Of a stretch of DNA of 64,000 bases, positions 1-8,192 are shown piece by piece. Below the pieces are notes generated by a model, which was not told the origin of the DNA, ran no database searches, and saw only the letters and a program-made list of their open reading frames with translations. The stretch is from Sinorhizobium arboris LMG 14919 (GTDB taxonomy: Bacteria > Pseudomonadota > Alphaproteobacteria > Rhizobiales > Rhizobiaceae), in assembly GCF_000427465.1 (NCBI RefSeq), contig NZ_ATYB01000009.1, positions 620,001 to 684,000 of the forward strand. The letters are read 5' to 3'. Made by a program: the position numbers and the translations under genes. Within the stretch, counting starts at the first letter, position 1, and the number at the start of each line of letters is the position of its first letter.

Positions 1-953
1 CCGCCGATCACGGCCGCAATTCTGGTCCGAGGCTCAGAAACGGCGATTGCATTGGCGGCCGCTTCAATCCCGAAAGATCCGTTGACCCGGTGCAGCCCGT
101 CAACGGGTTTGAACAGGTTCTCTCGGCGGTCGGCATTCGCCGGCCGTTTGGTCTGCTGAGCCTCGACCGTCCGTGCCAAAAGCCGGTCCAGCAACGAGGG
201 CGCAACAATGTTCCCGAGAATGATCAGAGACGTGCGATTCCCGACCCAGTATTCGCGTTTTGGACGGAGCGCTGCATGAACGATAGCCGCTGCCGCGGCC
301 TCCGGGCGGTAGACCGGTGCGACCGGCCTCGGTTGCGCGTCCATGTGCGTACGTGCCCAATCGAATTGCGGCGTGTTCACCGCAGGCAGATGGACAGTGG
401 TCAGCGCGATCTCGCTGCCTTCGTGAATGAGCTCCGCGCGAAGTGAATCCGTGAAGCCGCGTATGGCATGCTTCGCGCCGCAATAGGCTGCCTGGAGCGG
501 AATGCCGCGATACGCCAGAGCAGAGCCCACCTGAACAATCACTCCCCGATTACGGGGACGCATGAAATTGAGGGCGGCCATCGTGCCGTGGACATATCCG
601 AGGTAGGTCACTTCGGTTACGCGCCGGACCTCTTCCGGAGTGATCTCGGCAACCGGCGAGAACACAGTAGCCATCGCGTTGTTGATCCAGATGTCGATCG
701 GTCCGAGGTGGCGTTCACATTCGTCGGCAGCGGCGAACACCGCGCTGGCATCTGCCACATCTACCGCAATGGCAATTGCTTTGGCGCCCTTGGACTCGGC
801 TTCGGCTTTAGCGTCCAGCAGGCCCTGACTTTTTCGGGCAATAAGGCAGACCTTCGCGCCCATGCCGGCAAGGGCAACAGCGGTTGCCCGTCCAACTCCC
901 GCGGACGCTCCCGTTACGACAATCGTCCGGCCCGACAGTTCGGAATAGTGCAT
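1..953 (-). CDS. SDR family NAD(P)-dependent oxidoreductase (3' end off the window)
   Basis: Short-chain dehydrogenase, predicted cytoplasmic and NAD(P)-dependent. The reading frame opens at ATG 953-951 and stays open to the left edge, so about 317 residues are visible and the C-terminus is missing. A Rossmann glycine motif (TGASAGVGRA) lies near residue 15, an NNA-type motif (WINNA) near residue 90, and the catalytic Y-x3-K as AAYCGAKHA near residue 155, preceded by the catalytic serine in VGSALAY. The region after about residue 200 is longer than in a classical 250-residue SDR, like the roughly 330-residue SDRs of rhizobia. The upstream frame is also open but has no start codon that I trust. 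The substrate cannot be told from sequence. Confidence 0.85.
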   Translation of the reverse strand, partial: MHYSELSGRTIVVTGASAGVGRATAVALAGMGAKVCLIARKSQGLLDAKAEAESKGAKAIAIAVDVADASAVFAAADECERHLGPIDIWINNAMATVFSPVAEITPEEVRRVTEVTYLGYVHGTMAALNFMRPRNRGVIVQVGSALAYRGIPLQAAYCGAKHAIRGFTDSLRAELIHEGSEIALTTVHLPAVNTPQFDWARTHMDAQPRPVAPVYRPEAAAAAIVHAALRPKREYWVGNRTSLIILGNIVAPSLLDRLLARTVEAQQTKRPANADRRENLFKPVDGLHRVNGSFGIEAAANAIAVSEPRTRIAAVIG

Positions 954-1350
954 CGACCGAATCCACTTTTTGCAGCGCGCTCCCCCACAACCAGGTGCGC
1001 AGGACGTGTGTTCCCTCCGCTCTTGAGGATAATTCGGGGGAAACCCCCAGAACGCATCCGTCGGTGCCTCGACGGCCTCGGCGAACCATAGTGAGATCGT
1101 CGTGAAGCCGTAGAGGCTGACGACATAATCGCCGGCAATGCCCGTGCATCGCCCGCTCGAAGCGATGGCGAAGACAAAAACCGTCGTGAAATCAGGGCCT
1201 GAGTGACAGGGAGCCGAAAACGGCTGCGATTTGATTTGTTGAGAGCTATCGCTTTCGAACAACCATGCCTTTTGACCTCGGTCACTCCGGCATGCTTTCG
1301 ACGCTCGAGACCCCGGCTGTACGGTCAAACCTTCGCCGTGCTTCTTCGTG
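954..1350. other. Gene-poor interval
   Basis: About 400 bases between the SDR and RidA genes. The minus-strand frame upstream of the SDR start is open for over 100 codons but has no start codon and no recognisable domain, so I do not call a gene. No repeat or clear terminator is seen. Confidence 0.4.
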
Positions 1351-1710
1351 TCAATCGCCGATCGCCGCCTGAACCGAGATTTCGACGAGGATGTTTTCCG
1401 CCGCGAGGTTGGCCTCGACAGTGGCGCGCGCCGGAAGAGCGTCTTCAGGGATCCAGTCTTCCCACACCGCATTCATGGCGGCGAAGTCTGCGACCACGTG
1501 CTTCAGCCAGACCTGAGCGACGAGGATCTTCGACTTGTCGGTTCCAGCCTTGGCGAGCAGTCCATCGATGCGGGCCAGTACCTGCGCCGTCTGGCCGGCA
1601 ATGTCCTGCGTGCGGTCGGCGGCAACCTGACCGGTTACATAGGCAATATCCTTGTGGACGAGCACGTGGCTCAAGCGCTTGCCGTTCGGTTCAAATCTTT
1701 GGATGGACAT
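1351..1710 (-). CDS. RidA/YjgF family reactive-imine deaminase
   Basis: A 119-residue Rid protein. The family hydrolyses reactive enamine/imine intermediates released by PLP enzymes and amino acid oxidases to the 2-oxo acid and ammonia. The conserved substrate-binding arginine is present in the ARATVEANL motif near residue 85. The start at 1710 is chosen because an AAAGGAG ribosome site precedes it and the family length fits. The frame extends 27 codons further upstream, but those residues do not resemble the family. It is the last gene of a same-strand cluster with an IclR regulator, an amino acid ABC importer and a DAO-family flavin oxidase. The oxidase would produce imines, so a Rid partner fits. 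Confidence 0.9.
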   Translation of the reverse strand: MSIQRFEPNGKRLSHVLVHKDIAYVTGQVAADRTQDIAGQTAQVLARIDGLLAKAGTDKSKILVAQVWLKHVVADFAAMNAVWEDWIPEDALPARATVEANLAAENILVEISVQAAIGD

Positions 1711-1827
1711 GGGGGTACTCCTTTCGTACGTGAGGCGAAAAAATCCTGCGGCCTCCGGATCGGCGTCGGCCCGGAGCGCTTCATGCAGCATGTACGGGGT
1801 TGTCGCGCCGCTGGCGCCTGCCTCATC

Positions 1828-2676
1828 CTATGGCCGGCTCACCAGTGGTTTCAGCCCGCGTGCAGCATTCGAGATCGAGCGCGCCGTGTTGACGAGTTGC
1901 GGCGCAAGTTCGGCAAGCGCGTCCTTCAGCGTCCAGCGGCTGAAGGGCACGGCAATGTTGACGGCACCGATCGGACGTCCCTCCGCATTGACGATTGCGG
2001 CGCCGACGGCGATGTCGCCCACGTAATATTCCTCGTTGGTGAAGCCGAAACCGTCGTTGCGCGCCTTGCGGACGATCTCCGCCAGCCGTTCCGGGTCAGT
2101 CTCGGTGTTCTGCGTATAGGCAACGAGGCGCGAGCGGCCGATGATGCCGGACGCCTCCTCCGGCGGCAGTGCCGAAAGATAGGCGCGGCCTGCGGAGGTA
2201 CAATACATCGGCAGGCGCTGGCCGAGCGGCACATGGATCGAGATCTGCTTGTGGCTTGCGAAGCGCGAGACATAGGCCATGTCGGTGCCGCAGGGTTCGA
2301 GCAGGTTGCAACTTTCCTGCGTGCTGCGGTTCAACTCGTGCAGGTAGGGATTGGCACGCTCGATCAACTCGCTGGTCTGGAGGTAGCCGGCACCGATCTC
2401 GAGCGATTTAGGCGTCAGCCGGTATCGCTTCGACTGCGGTTCCTTGGCGATATAGCCAAGCGCCTCGAGCGTAAAGGCCGACCGTTGAACGGTGCTCTTG
2501 TTGAGACCGGTGGCCTCGGCCATCTCGACGAGATTCATGCTTGGCCGCGCTGCACCGAAGGCCGCAAGCAGCGCCACGCCCTTTGCCAGAGAAGTGATGA
2601 AGAGGGGTGAGTTTTCTGCTTCGCTCAATGGACTGGACACCTGTTCGAACTCCCAACCTTGCGGAACAACCGCCAC
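1828..2676 (-). CDS. IclR family transcriptional regulator
   Basis: A 282-residue DNA-binding regulator. The N-terminal winged helix-turn-helix spans about residues 25-90 (SLAKGVALLAAF, then MAEATGLNKSTVQRSAFTLEALGYI). The C-terminal IclR effector domain spans about 100-270, with the typical TSAGRAYLSALP stretch and a late GAVNIAVP segment. It sits inside the same-strand cluster between the ABC ATPase gene (172 bases upstream) and ridA, so it is probably the local regulator of amine/amino acid uptake and oxidation. The ligand is unknown. The N-terminal 20 residues are not conserved in the family, so a later start is possible. Confidence 0.92.
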   Translation of the reverse strand: MAVVPQGWEFEQVSSPLSEAENSPLFITSLAKGVALLAAFGAARPSMNLVEMAEATGLNKSTVQRSAFTLEALGYIAKEPQSKRYRLTPKSLEIGAGYLQTSELIERANPYLHELNRSTQESCNLLEPCGTDMAYVSRFASHKQISIHVPLGQRLPMYCTSAGRAYLSALPPEEASGIIGRSRLVAYTQNTETDPERLAEIVRKARNDGFGFTNEEYYVGDIAVGAAIVNAEGRPIGAVNIAVPFSRWTLKDALAELAPQLVNTARSISNAARGLKPLVSRP

Positions 2677-2848
2677 GACAGCGGCATATTGAAACCACCC
2701 GCCGCCGCTACAGCGCCGCCCGACTTACCAGGCGCGCAACGACGCTGGAGCACTATGATTCGCTGCACGTTTCTATCCTAAGTGGGCCACGGTTTATGAA
2801 CACGCTGTAACCACGGTCTTTCATCGCTTCCTTCCGCCGCCATCGCGG

Positions 2849-3580
2849 TCACATCGGATGCGTCACGCGGCGCAGGAAGTCGCGCGTGCGCTCGTGCGTC
2901 GGCTGGTGCAGCACGTCGCGCGCCGGTCCCTGCTCGACGATCCTGCCACCGTCGAGGAAGAGCACGCTGTCGGCGACCTCGCGGGCGAACTGGATCTCGT
3001 GGGTGACGACCAGCATGGTCATGTGCTCCTCGGCAAGGCCGCGCATAACCTGCAACACTTCCCCCACCATTTCCGGATCGAGCGCCGATGTCGGCTCGTC
3101 GAAGAGGATTGCGGCGGGCTGCATGGCGAGCGCGCGGGCAATGGCGACACGCTGCTGCTGGCCACCGGAGAGCGAGCCCGGATAGGCGTCGAGCTTATCG
3201 CCTAGGCCGACGCGTTTCAGGAGTTCGCTCGCCCGGTCGTGGACCTCGTTCCTGTCCTGGCGCAACACGTAGACCGGACCCTCCATGACGTTTTCGAGCG
3301 CCGTGCGGTGCGGGAAGAGATTGAAGCGCTGGAACACCATGGCGACGCGCGTGCGGATATCATGGATGCTCGCCTCCTCGGTATCCACCAGGGCCCCGTC
3401 TATGGTGATGCGACCGGACTGGTAGGTCTCGAGCCCGTTGACACAGCGCAGCATCGTCGATTTCCCCGATCCGGAGGGGCCGATCAGGCAGACGACCCGG
3501 CCCTTGTCGATCGATGCGTCGATGCCCTTCAGCACCTCGTGCTGGCCATAGGCCTTGTGGACGTTTTCGAAACTGATCAT
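2849..3580 (-). CDS. Polar amino acid ABC transporter ATP-binding protein
   Basis: A 243-residue ATPase of the GlnQ/HisP type that energises amino acid import at the inner face of the membrane. The Walker A motif GPSGSGKST is near residue 34, the Q-loop lies in VFQRFNLFPH, the signature is LSGGQQQRVAIARAL near residue 140, Walker B is ILFDEPTSALDPE, and the switch histidine is in VVTHE. The ATG at 3580 overlaps the permease stop codon (3577) as ATGA, which implies translational coupling. Only one permease gene is present, so the importer would use a permease homodimer. Confidence 0.95.
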   Translation of the reverse strand: MISFENVHKAYGQHEVLKGIDASIDKGRVVCLIGPSGSGKSTMLRCVNGLETYQSGRITIDGALVDTEEASIHDIRTRVAMVFQRFNLFPHRTALENVMEGPVYVLRQDRNEVHDRASELLKRVGLGDKLDAYPGSLSGGQQQRVAIARALAMQPAAILFDEPTSALDPEMVGEVLQVMRGLAEEHMTMLVVTHEIQFAREVADSVLFLDGGRIVEQGPARDVLHQPTHERTRDFLRRVTHPM

Positions 3581-4233
3581 TTCGACCTCCCGAGCGCGAC
3601 TTCGACACGACGCATCAGCATGTTGAGCGGGATGGTCAGGCAGAGATAGAGGAGCGCCACGAGCGTAAAGACGGTCATGTTGTCGAAGGTGGAAGAGGCG
3701 AGCGCCTTGCCCTGCATGGTGAGTTCAGCAACCGTGATCACGGACACCTGCGAAGAATCCTTGAGCAGCATGATGATGTTGTTCGCGTAGGGCGGCATGA
3801 CGATGCGCACGGCCTGCGGCAGGATCACCCGCCGCATCATCAGGGAATGTTTCATGCCGATCGATTTGGCGGCTTCGACCTGACCGCGGTCGATCGCTTC
3901 GATGCCCGCACGGAAGGTTTCGCCGATGTAGCAGGAGTAGGTGAGTGCCAGGCCTGCGATGCCCGCCTGGAAGGCGGTCAGGTCGATGCCGATGTCGGGC
4001 ATGACGAAGTAGATGTAGAAGAGCACCACGAGGATCGGGATGCCGCGCACGCACTCGACGAAGATGCGTGTCGGCAGCGCCAGCGCCTTGATGCCGGAAG
4101 TCCTGAGCAGCGCCCATGTCAGGCCCAGGACGGTCGCAAGTGCGAGCGAGGCGAGCGTGATCGCGATGGTGAGCCACAATCCGTTGAGCAGAAGCGGCAG
4201 ATATTCCGCCGCGCGGGTGGCGAAGGTATTCAT
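3577..4233 (-). CDS. Amino acid ABC transporter permease (HisM/GlnP type)
   Basis: An integral membrane permease of about 218 residues with roughly five hydrophobic segments (the first is LLLNGLWLTIAITLASLAL). The EAA loop reads EAAKSIGMKH and contacts the ATPase. ATG 4233 is preferred over the ATG four codons upstream because a GGAG motif lies at the right distance before it. It lies 111 bases downstream of the binding-protein gene and overlaps the ATPase gene by four bases. The single permease gene predicts a homodimeric channel, as in several glutamine/cystine-type importers. The substrate is inferred only as a polar amino acid or amine. Confidence 0.93.
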   Translation of the reverse strand: MNTFATRAAEYLPLLLNGLWLTIAITLASLALATVLGLTWALLRTSGIKALALPTRIFVECVRGIPILVVLFYIYFVMPDIGIDLTAFQAGIAGLALTYSCYIGETFRAGIEAIDRGQVEAAKSIGMKHSLMMRRVILPQAVRIVMPPYANNIIMLLKDSSQVSVITVAELTMQGKALASSTFDNMTVFTLVALLYLCLTIPLNMLMRRVEVALGRSK

Positions 4234-4344
4234 GAAGAGCTCCATAATCGAAGCAAGCGGCCGACCGACTCGGGAAACCGGACAATTTTCGGCAGAAAAG
4301 AGTGGTTGAGCGGAACTGCGACGATCCGCCCAAGCCGCTCAGGG

Positions 4345-5091
4345 TCAGATGCCGTACTTGGCGAAGATTTTCTTCAGTTCGCCACCCTCCTTCAGCTTGG
4401 CGATCGAGGCATTGATCTTCTGCAGGAGTTCGGTGTTCTCCTTCGGCACGGCAAGCGCCACGTCGCCGGACTTCAGCGGCTTGTAGCCTTCGACCAGGCG
4501 GACGCCGAGAGCCGGGTTCTTGGCGATCTGATAGGCGACGATCGGCTGATCGCCGAAGCCCGCCTTGATACGACCGAGCTTCACGTCGCGCATGATGTCG
4601 GCGATGCTGTCATAGAGCTTGACCTCGCTGAACATGCCGAGCGACTTGAGCGAATCCGCGAAGGTCGTGCCGATCTGTGCTCCGACCGTCTCGCCCTTCA
4701 GCGCCTCGATCGTGTAGTTCTCGGGATTATCCGCCGCGACGAACATGGCATCGCCGTAGGAGTAGACGGTGTCGCTGAAGTTTACGACTTTCCGGCGTTC
4801 ATCAGTTGCGAGCATGCCCGCCGAGACAATGTCGATCTTGCCGGCATTGAGGCTCGGGATGAGGGCCGAGAAGGCCGTGACCTCGAACTGTGCCTCGAGA
4901 CCGTTATCGGCGGCGATGGCGTTGGCAATGTCGACCATGGCCCCGGTGACCTGCTGGCTCGAGGTGTCGACGAAGGTGAACGGCACGCCGGTGGTGGTCA
5001 CGCCCACCTTCATCGCGTCGGCAGCGACAGCCGGTCCAGAAAATGCGAGTGCGAGGCCAAAGGCGCCGATCGCCAGTTTCTTGATAAGCAT
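4345..5091 (-). CDS. Amino acid ABC transporter periplasmic substrate-binding protein
   Basis: A 248-residue binding protein of the SBP_bac_3 family. The signal peptide is clear: LIKK, then a hydrophobic core ending AVAADA. The mature domain has GVPFTFVD near residue 36 and an FDxxxA-like MVDIANAIA segment, both typical of the family. AAAGGGG precedes the ATG at 5091. It is encoded between the FAD oxidase gene and the permease gene, so it probably delivers the oxidase substrate or a precursor. The family covers polar amino acids, opines and related amines, and the sequence alone does not choose among them. Confidence 0.93.
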   Translation of the reverse strand: MLIKKLAIGAFGLALAFSGPAVAADAMKVGVTTTGVPFTFVDTSSQQVTGAMVDIANAIAADNGLEAQFEVTAFSALIPSLNAGKIDIVSAGMLATDERRKVVNFSDTVYSYGDAMFVAADNPENYTIEALKGETVGAQIGTTFADSLKSLGMFSEVKLYDSIADIMRDVKLGRIKAGFGDQPIVAYQIAKNPALGVRLVEGYKPLKSGDVALAVPKENTELLQKINASIAKLKEGGELKKIFAKYGI

Positions 5092-5149
5092 AGGTATTCC
5101 CCTTTCTTGGTCTTGCTTAGGTTCGTTAAGTTTTAGGAGTGCGATCGCC

Positions 5150-6502
5150 TCACTTTGCGGAGGTTTGCCGCTTGTCCTTGGCCTGCAGCCAGCGGTAGGC
5201 GATCCGCTGCCCGAGCCTCAGGAAGGGCGGGAGCGGATAACGTGCGGGTTCGCGGATCAGAAACGAGGCTTGTGTGTCGAACGGCCTTCCGGCCGCCAGC
5301 AGGGCCAGCTTGGTGCCGACATGGAGCGAGAAGGAAACGCCGCTGCCGGCATAGCCGCCGCCCCAAAAGACCTCCGACAGGCCGGGAACGCGATAGACGA
5401 AGGGGAGCGAATTGCGGCTCACCGCCACCCAGCCGCCCCACCAGTAGTCTATGGCGATGCCTTCGAGTGCCGGAAACTTCCGGACCATGGCATTCGTAAG
5501 GTACTGGCGATGTTTCGGGTTTCCCGCGTCGCTGCCGGCGATCGCGCTGCGTCCGCCGAAGAGCATGCGGCCGTCCGGCAGACGGCGATAATAGAAAAGC
5601 AGGCTGCGCGTATCGAACATGCAATTGCCCGAGGGGAGGCTCGCCGCGATCTGCTCGGGCGTCATCGGTTCCGTGACGATGATCTGTGAATGTACGGGCA
5701 GCACCCGCGCCGAGAGGCGAGGATGGAGCTTGGACGACGTATAGCCATTGGTGGCAACGACCACCTTACGGGCCCTGACTGTTCCGGTGGGCGTGACCAG
5801 CCGATGAACGCCGCCTTCGCTCTGCCAGCCGATGACAGGTGAATTCGTATGAACGGCGACGCCGTGCGAACGTGCCATTACATGGATGCCGCGGGCGAGC
5901 TTCAAGGGATTCATCGAAAAGCCGTCGGGAAAATGAAGCGCGCCAAAGGCTTCGGCGCCTCGATGGGCACCCTTGAGTTCGCCGGCAGGGACAAAACGCG
6001 CAGGGTAGCCGAAGGTCTCGTTGTAGAGGGCGGCCTCACCCTCGAGGCCAGATGCATGCGCCGCGAAAGCGGCGACTTTGTAAACGCCGTCCGGCTGCAC
6101 GTCGCAATCGATGTTGCCCTCCGCGATCAATCGCCGAACCGTACCGAGCGCCGCACGCATCTCGCCGAAATATGCGCGCGCCACATCCTTTCCGTAGGTG
6201 TTGATCAGCGTAGTGGCGGGAACGCGGCCGCCGGAAATGCGGGCGAAACTGCCATTTCGGCCGCTGCATCCCCAAGCGGAGGAGCGGGCCTCCAGTACGA
6301 TAGGCTTCATGCCATGGTCGCGGACGAGCGAGAGGGCGGCGGAGAGCCCGGTGTAGCCGGCGCCGATAACGGCCACATCCGCATCTGCGTCGCCCTCGAG
6401 CGGGCCATCATCCTCCGGTCCCGGACCACTTACTGCCATCCAATAGGAATCCGGATCGGGCTGTTTTGCGTTTGGATAGGCATGGACCAGAGGATCGTAC
6501 AC
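5150..6502 (-). CDS. FAD-dependent oxidoreductase, DAO family (PuuB-like amine oxidase)
   Basis: A 450-residue flavoprotein of the D-amino-acid-oxidase fold, resembling gamma-glutamylputrescine oxidases and related secondary-amine oxidases. The FAD-binding GxGxxG motif (VIGAGYTGLSAAL) is near residue 46, followed by VLEA. A GCSGRNGSFAR segment near residue 81 matches the flavin-contacting region of this subfamily. A second nucleotide-proximal segment, VVATNGYT, is near residue 235. The start is a GTG at 6502 without a good ribosome site. It is chosen because the YDPLVHAYP beginning is typical of homologues. A well-formed GGAGG-ATG lies 41 bases upstream but opens only an 8-codon ORF. It is the first gene of the ABC/IclR/RidA cluster. 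Confidence 0.9.
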   Translation of the reverse strand: MYDPLVHAYPNAKQPDPDSYWMAVSGPGPEDDGPLEGDADADVAVIGAGYTGLSAALSLVRDHGMKPIVLEARSSAWGCSGRNGSFARISGGRVPATTLINTYGKDVARAYFGEMRAALGTVRRLIAEGNIDCDVQPDGVYKVAAFAAHASGLEGEAALYNETFGYPARFVPAGELKGAHRGAEAFGALHFPDGFSMNPLKLARGIHVMARSHGVAVHTNSPVIGWQSEGGVHRLVTPTGTVRARKVVVATNGYTSSKLHPRLSARVLPVHSQIIVTEPMTPEQIAASLPSGNCMFDTRSLLFYYRRLPDGRMLFGGRSAIAGSDAGNPKHRQYLTNAMVRKFPALEGIAIDYWWGGWVAVSRNSLPFVYRVPGLSEVFWGGGYAGSGVSFSLHVGTKLALLAAGRPFDTQASFLIREPARYPLPPFLRLGQRIAYRWLQAKDKRQTSAK

Positions 6503-6516
6503 CAGATTCGTCCAAA

Positions 6517-6543
6517 TTATATCGCGATGCGATTTATTAACAT
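6517..6543 (-). CDS. Possible 8-codon leader ORF before the FAD oxidase gene
   Basis: An ATG at 6543-6541 with GGAGGAA six to seven bases upstream opens MLINRIAI and stops at TAA 6519-6517, 14 bases before the GTG start of the oxidase. The predicted promoter would start transcription almost at this ribosome site. It may be a leader peptide or a ribosome-loading site. This is an inference from layout only. Confidence 0.3.
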   Translation of the reverse strand: MLINRIAI

Positions 6544-6556
6544 CGATTTCCTCCAG

Positions 6557-6584
6557 TCTATACAGTCAATATGATACCTGTCAA
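6557..6584 (-). promoter_or_regulatory. Predicted sigma-70 promoter of the FAD oxidase/ABC/IclR/RidA cluster
   Basis: On the minus strand TTGACA (6584-6579) and TATAGA (6562-6557) are separated by 16 bases. The expected transcription start near 6550 precedes the GGAGG at about 6554-6550 and the 8-codon leader. TTGAC repeats in the spacer could be part of an operator. Confidence 0.5.
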
Positions 6585-7126
6585 TCGGTAAGCGACACCT
6601 CCGCGGCGTCACAAGGGGTCGTGAGCGTTCGGGGGATTACTCGTGGCGAAGTGCGGATCGGGGCCGGGGGCAGCACGCGCTTCGGGTGCTGCAGACCATC
6701 CAGCGCTGGTTTGGAGTGGCCATCCGATGAATCCTTCGATGGGCATGGAGGTAGTTATCACCGCTGCCCAAAAGGAATTTGAATCGCTTGATGCATCGAC
6801 ATTTGTGCGGCAATAAGATCTACGCGACTTCGCCGGATAAGCGACTCAATTAATGCGGAGTTGCATCTGCCGGACGGCGTCTTGCCTTCCGAGTGCTTCT
6901 TTGTTCCGTTGGGAGCAGGGCTTCTGACGGAGGTACGTGCCATCGGCCATCCCCGCTGTCTGCCCATGCGGCCAAAACGCACGGCACGTCCGCGCGTCAG
7001 CTAGGAAGAGACATTGGACTTCCACAAAGGCAGGGGCAGGTGCCCATTGCCAATGATGGCGCCGAAGGCGGCCATGGCACAGATGCCTTACTTGCATGCC
7101 GGACGCCTGGCATATAAATTGGCCCA
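6585..7126. other. Intergenic region without a supported gene
   Basis: About 540 bases between two divergent units. Two overlapping minus-strand frames of 74 and 103 codons exist, but neither matches a family I know and their residue composition looks non-coding. It may hold decayed DNA and the promoter of the AraC gene. No terminal inverted repeats are seen. Confidence 0.4.
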
Positions 7127-8107
7127 ATGTCTGATCATTCATCCCAATCTCCGGCACATATTCCTACGGACGCACTCAGCGAAGTTCTACAGGACTTTCG
7201 CCTGAGTGGGGTCAACTACGGCCGTTGTGAGCTACGCCATCCATGGAGCATCGCCTTTCCGCAGCAACAGTTGCTTCGTTTTCATTTCGTCAGTGAGGGG
7301 CCATGCTGGGTCCATACCGAAGCCCAGGGATGGCAGGAGTTACGAGACGGCGATCTGGTGCTGTTGCCACAAGGTGTCGAACACCGACTGGCCAGCAAGC
7401 CTGATGTCGTCGGAGACTCGCTTAAGAGCTGTCACGTCACCAAGTTGGGGGGCAATGTCTGCGAAGTGGTGCATGAAGGAACAGGAGCGACGAGCACCCT
7501 GTTCTGCGGTTCCATGGCTTTGGGTGCGAATGCCCTCAACCCTTTGATCGCTCTGATGCCACCGATCATCAAGGGCTGTGATGTTGCTGGCAATGATCCG
7601 ATCGTCGGCCCCCTCCTCGCCGCCATGACGGCAGAGGCGTCGCAGCCCCAGATAGGCAGCGCAACGGTCTTGTCACGCATGGCGGACGTACTCGTCGCGC
7701 GGCTTATTCGCTGCTGGGTCAATTGCAGCGGAGCCTCGACCAGCGGCTGGCTCGCCGCGATCCGTGATCCTCATATCGGTCGTGCGCTGGCAGCCATGCA
7801 CCGAGATCCCGGCCATGACTGGACGCTTGAGACCCTCGCTGGCGTGGCAGGTCAATCGCGCTCGATCTTCGCGGAACGCTTCAGCGCCATTTTGGGGGAA
7901 GGCGCGGCACGCTATCTCACCCGTCTGCGCATGCAGCTTGCACGAGAGCTACTCGGTCAAAAAATGTCGGTTGCCGAGGTCGCTTCTCAACTGGGCTATG
8001 AATCTGAAGCTTCTTTCGCTCGCGCCTTCAAACGCATCACCAGCGTTTCACCTGGCGTTGTGCGCCGCACCATTTCCGGACGAACGGACATGGAATTCGG
8101 ACTTTAG
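7127..8107 (+). CDS. AraC family transcriptional regulator with N-terminal cupin
   Basis: A 326-residue regulator. The N-terminal AraC-binding cupin lies at about residues 15-190 (HFVSEGPCWVHTE, then DGDLVLLPQGVEHRL). The C-terminal DNA-binding domain at about 220-315 has two helix-turn-helix units: LETLAGVAGQSRSIFAERF and VAEVASQLGYESEASFARAFKR, followed by the usual SPGVVRR. This cupin_6-type architecture commonly controls a neighbouring exporter or oxidoreductase. Here an MFS exporter gene starts 59 bases downstream on the same strand, and is its likely target. No strong ribosome site is seen before the ATG. Confidence 0.92.
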   Translation: MSDHSSQSPAHIPTDALSEVLQDFRLSGVNYGRCELRHPWSIAFPQQQLLRFHFVSEGPCWVHTEAQGWQELRDGDLVLLPQGVEHRLASKPDVVGDSLKSCHVTKLGGNVCEVVHEGTGATSTLFCGSMALGANALNPLIALMPPIIKGCDVAGNDPIVGPLLAAMTAEASQPQIGSATVLSRMADVLVARLIRCWVNCSGASTSGWLAAIRDPHIGRALAAMHRDPGHDWTLETLAGVAGQSRSIFAERFSAILGEGAARYLTRLRMQLARELLGQKMSVAEVASQLGYESEASFARAFKRITSVSPGVVRRTISGRTDMEFGL

Positions 8108-8135
8108 GGCACATATCATCCTGAAAGACTCCGCT

Positions 8136-8192
8136 ATGAAGACCTCCAAACCTCGGAGGTACTTCAATGACGGATACGACATCACAGCTTGA
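8136..8192 (+). CDS. Possible 18-codon leader peptide overlapping the MFS start
   Basis: An ATG at 8136 opens an 18-codon frame (begins MKTSKPRRYF) that runs through the ribosome-site hairpin of the MFS gene and ends inside its coding region in another frame. The layout would allow translational coupling or attenuation. The ribosome site of the leader itself is weak, so the call is speculative. Confidence 0.2.
   Translation: MKTSKPRRYFNDGYDITA
8142..8160 (+). promoter_or_regulatory. Hairpin sequestering the ribosome-binding site of the MFS gene
   Basis: ACCTCC (8142-8147) pairs with GGAGGT (8155-8160) around a 7-base loop. The 3' arm is the Shine-Dalgarno sequence of the ATG at 8167. The hairpin could limit translation of the exporter until it is opened. 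Confidence 0.45.

Noticed and set aside
4246-4344. Possible hairpin in the gap between binding-protein and permease genes
   Set aside because: GAGCGG and CCGCTC can pair, but the loop is about 20 bases and no T tract is clear, so it is not listed as a terminator.
6758-7157. Possible transposase fragment
   Set aside because: Two minus-strand frames looked vaguely integrase-like, but no catalytic motif or terminal repeats could be found.
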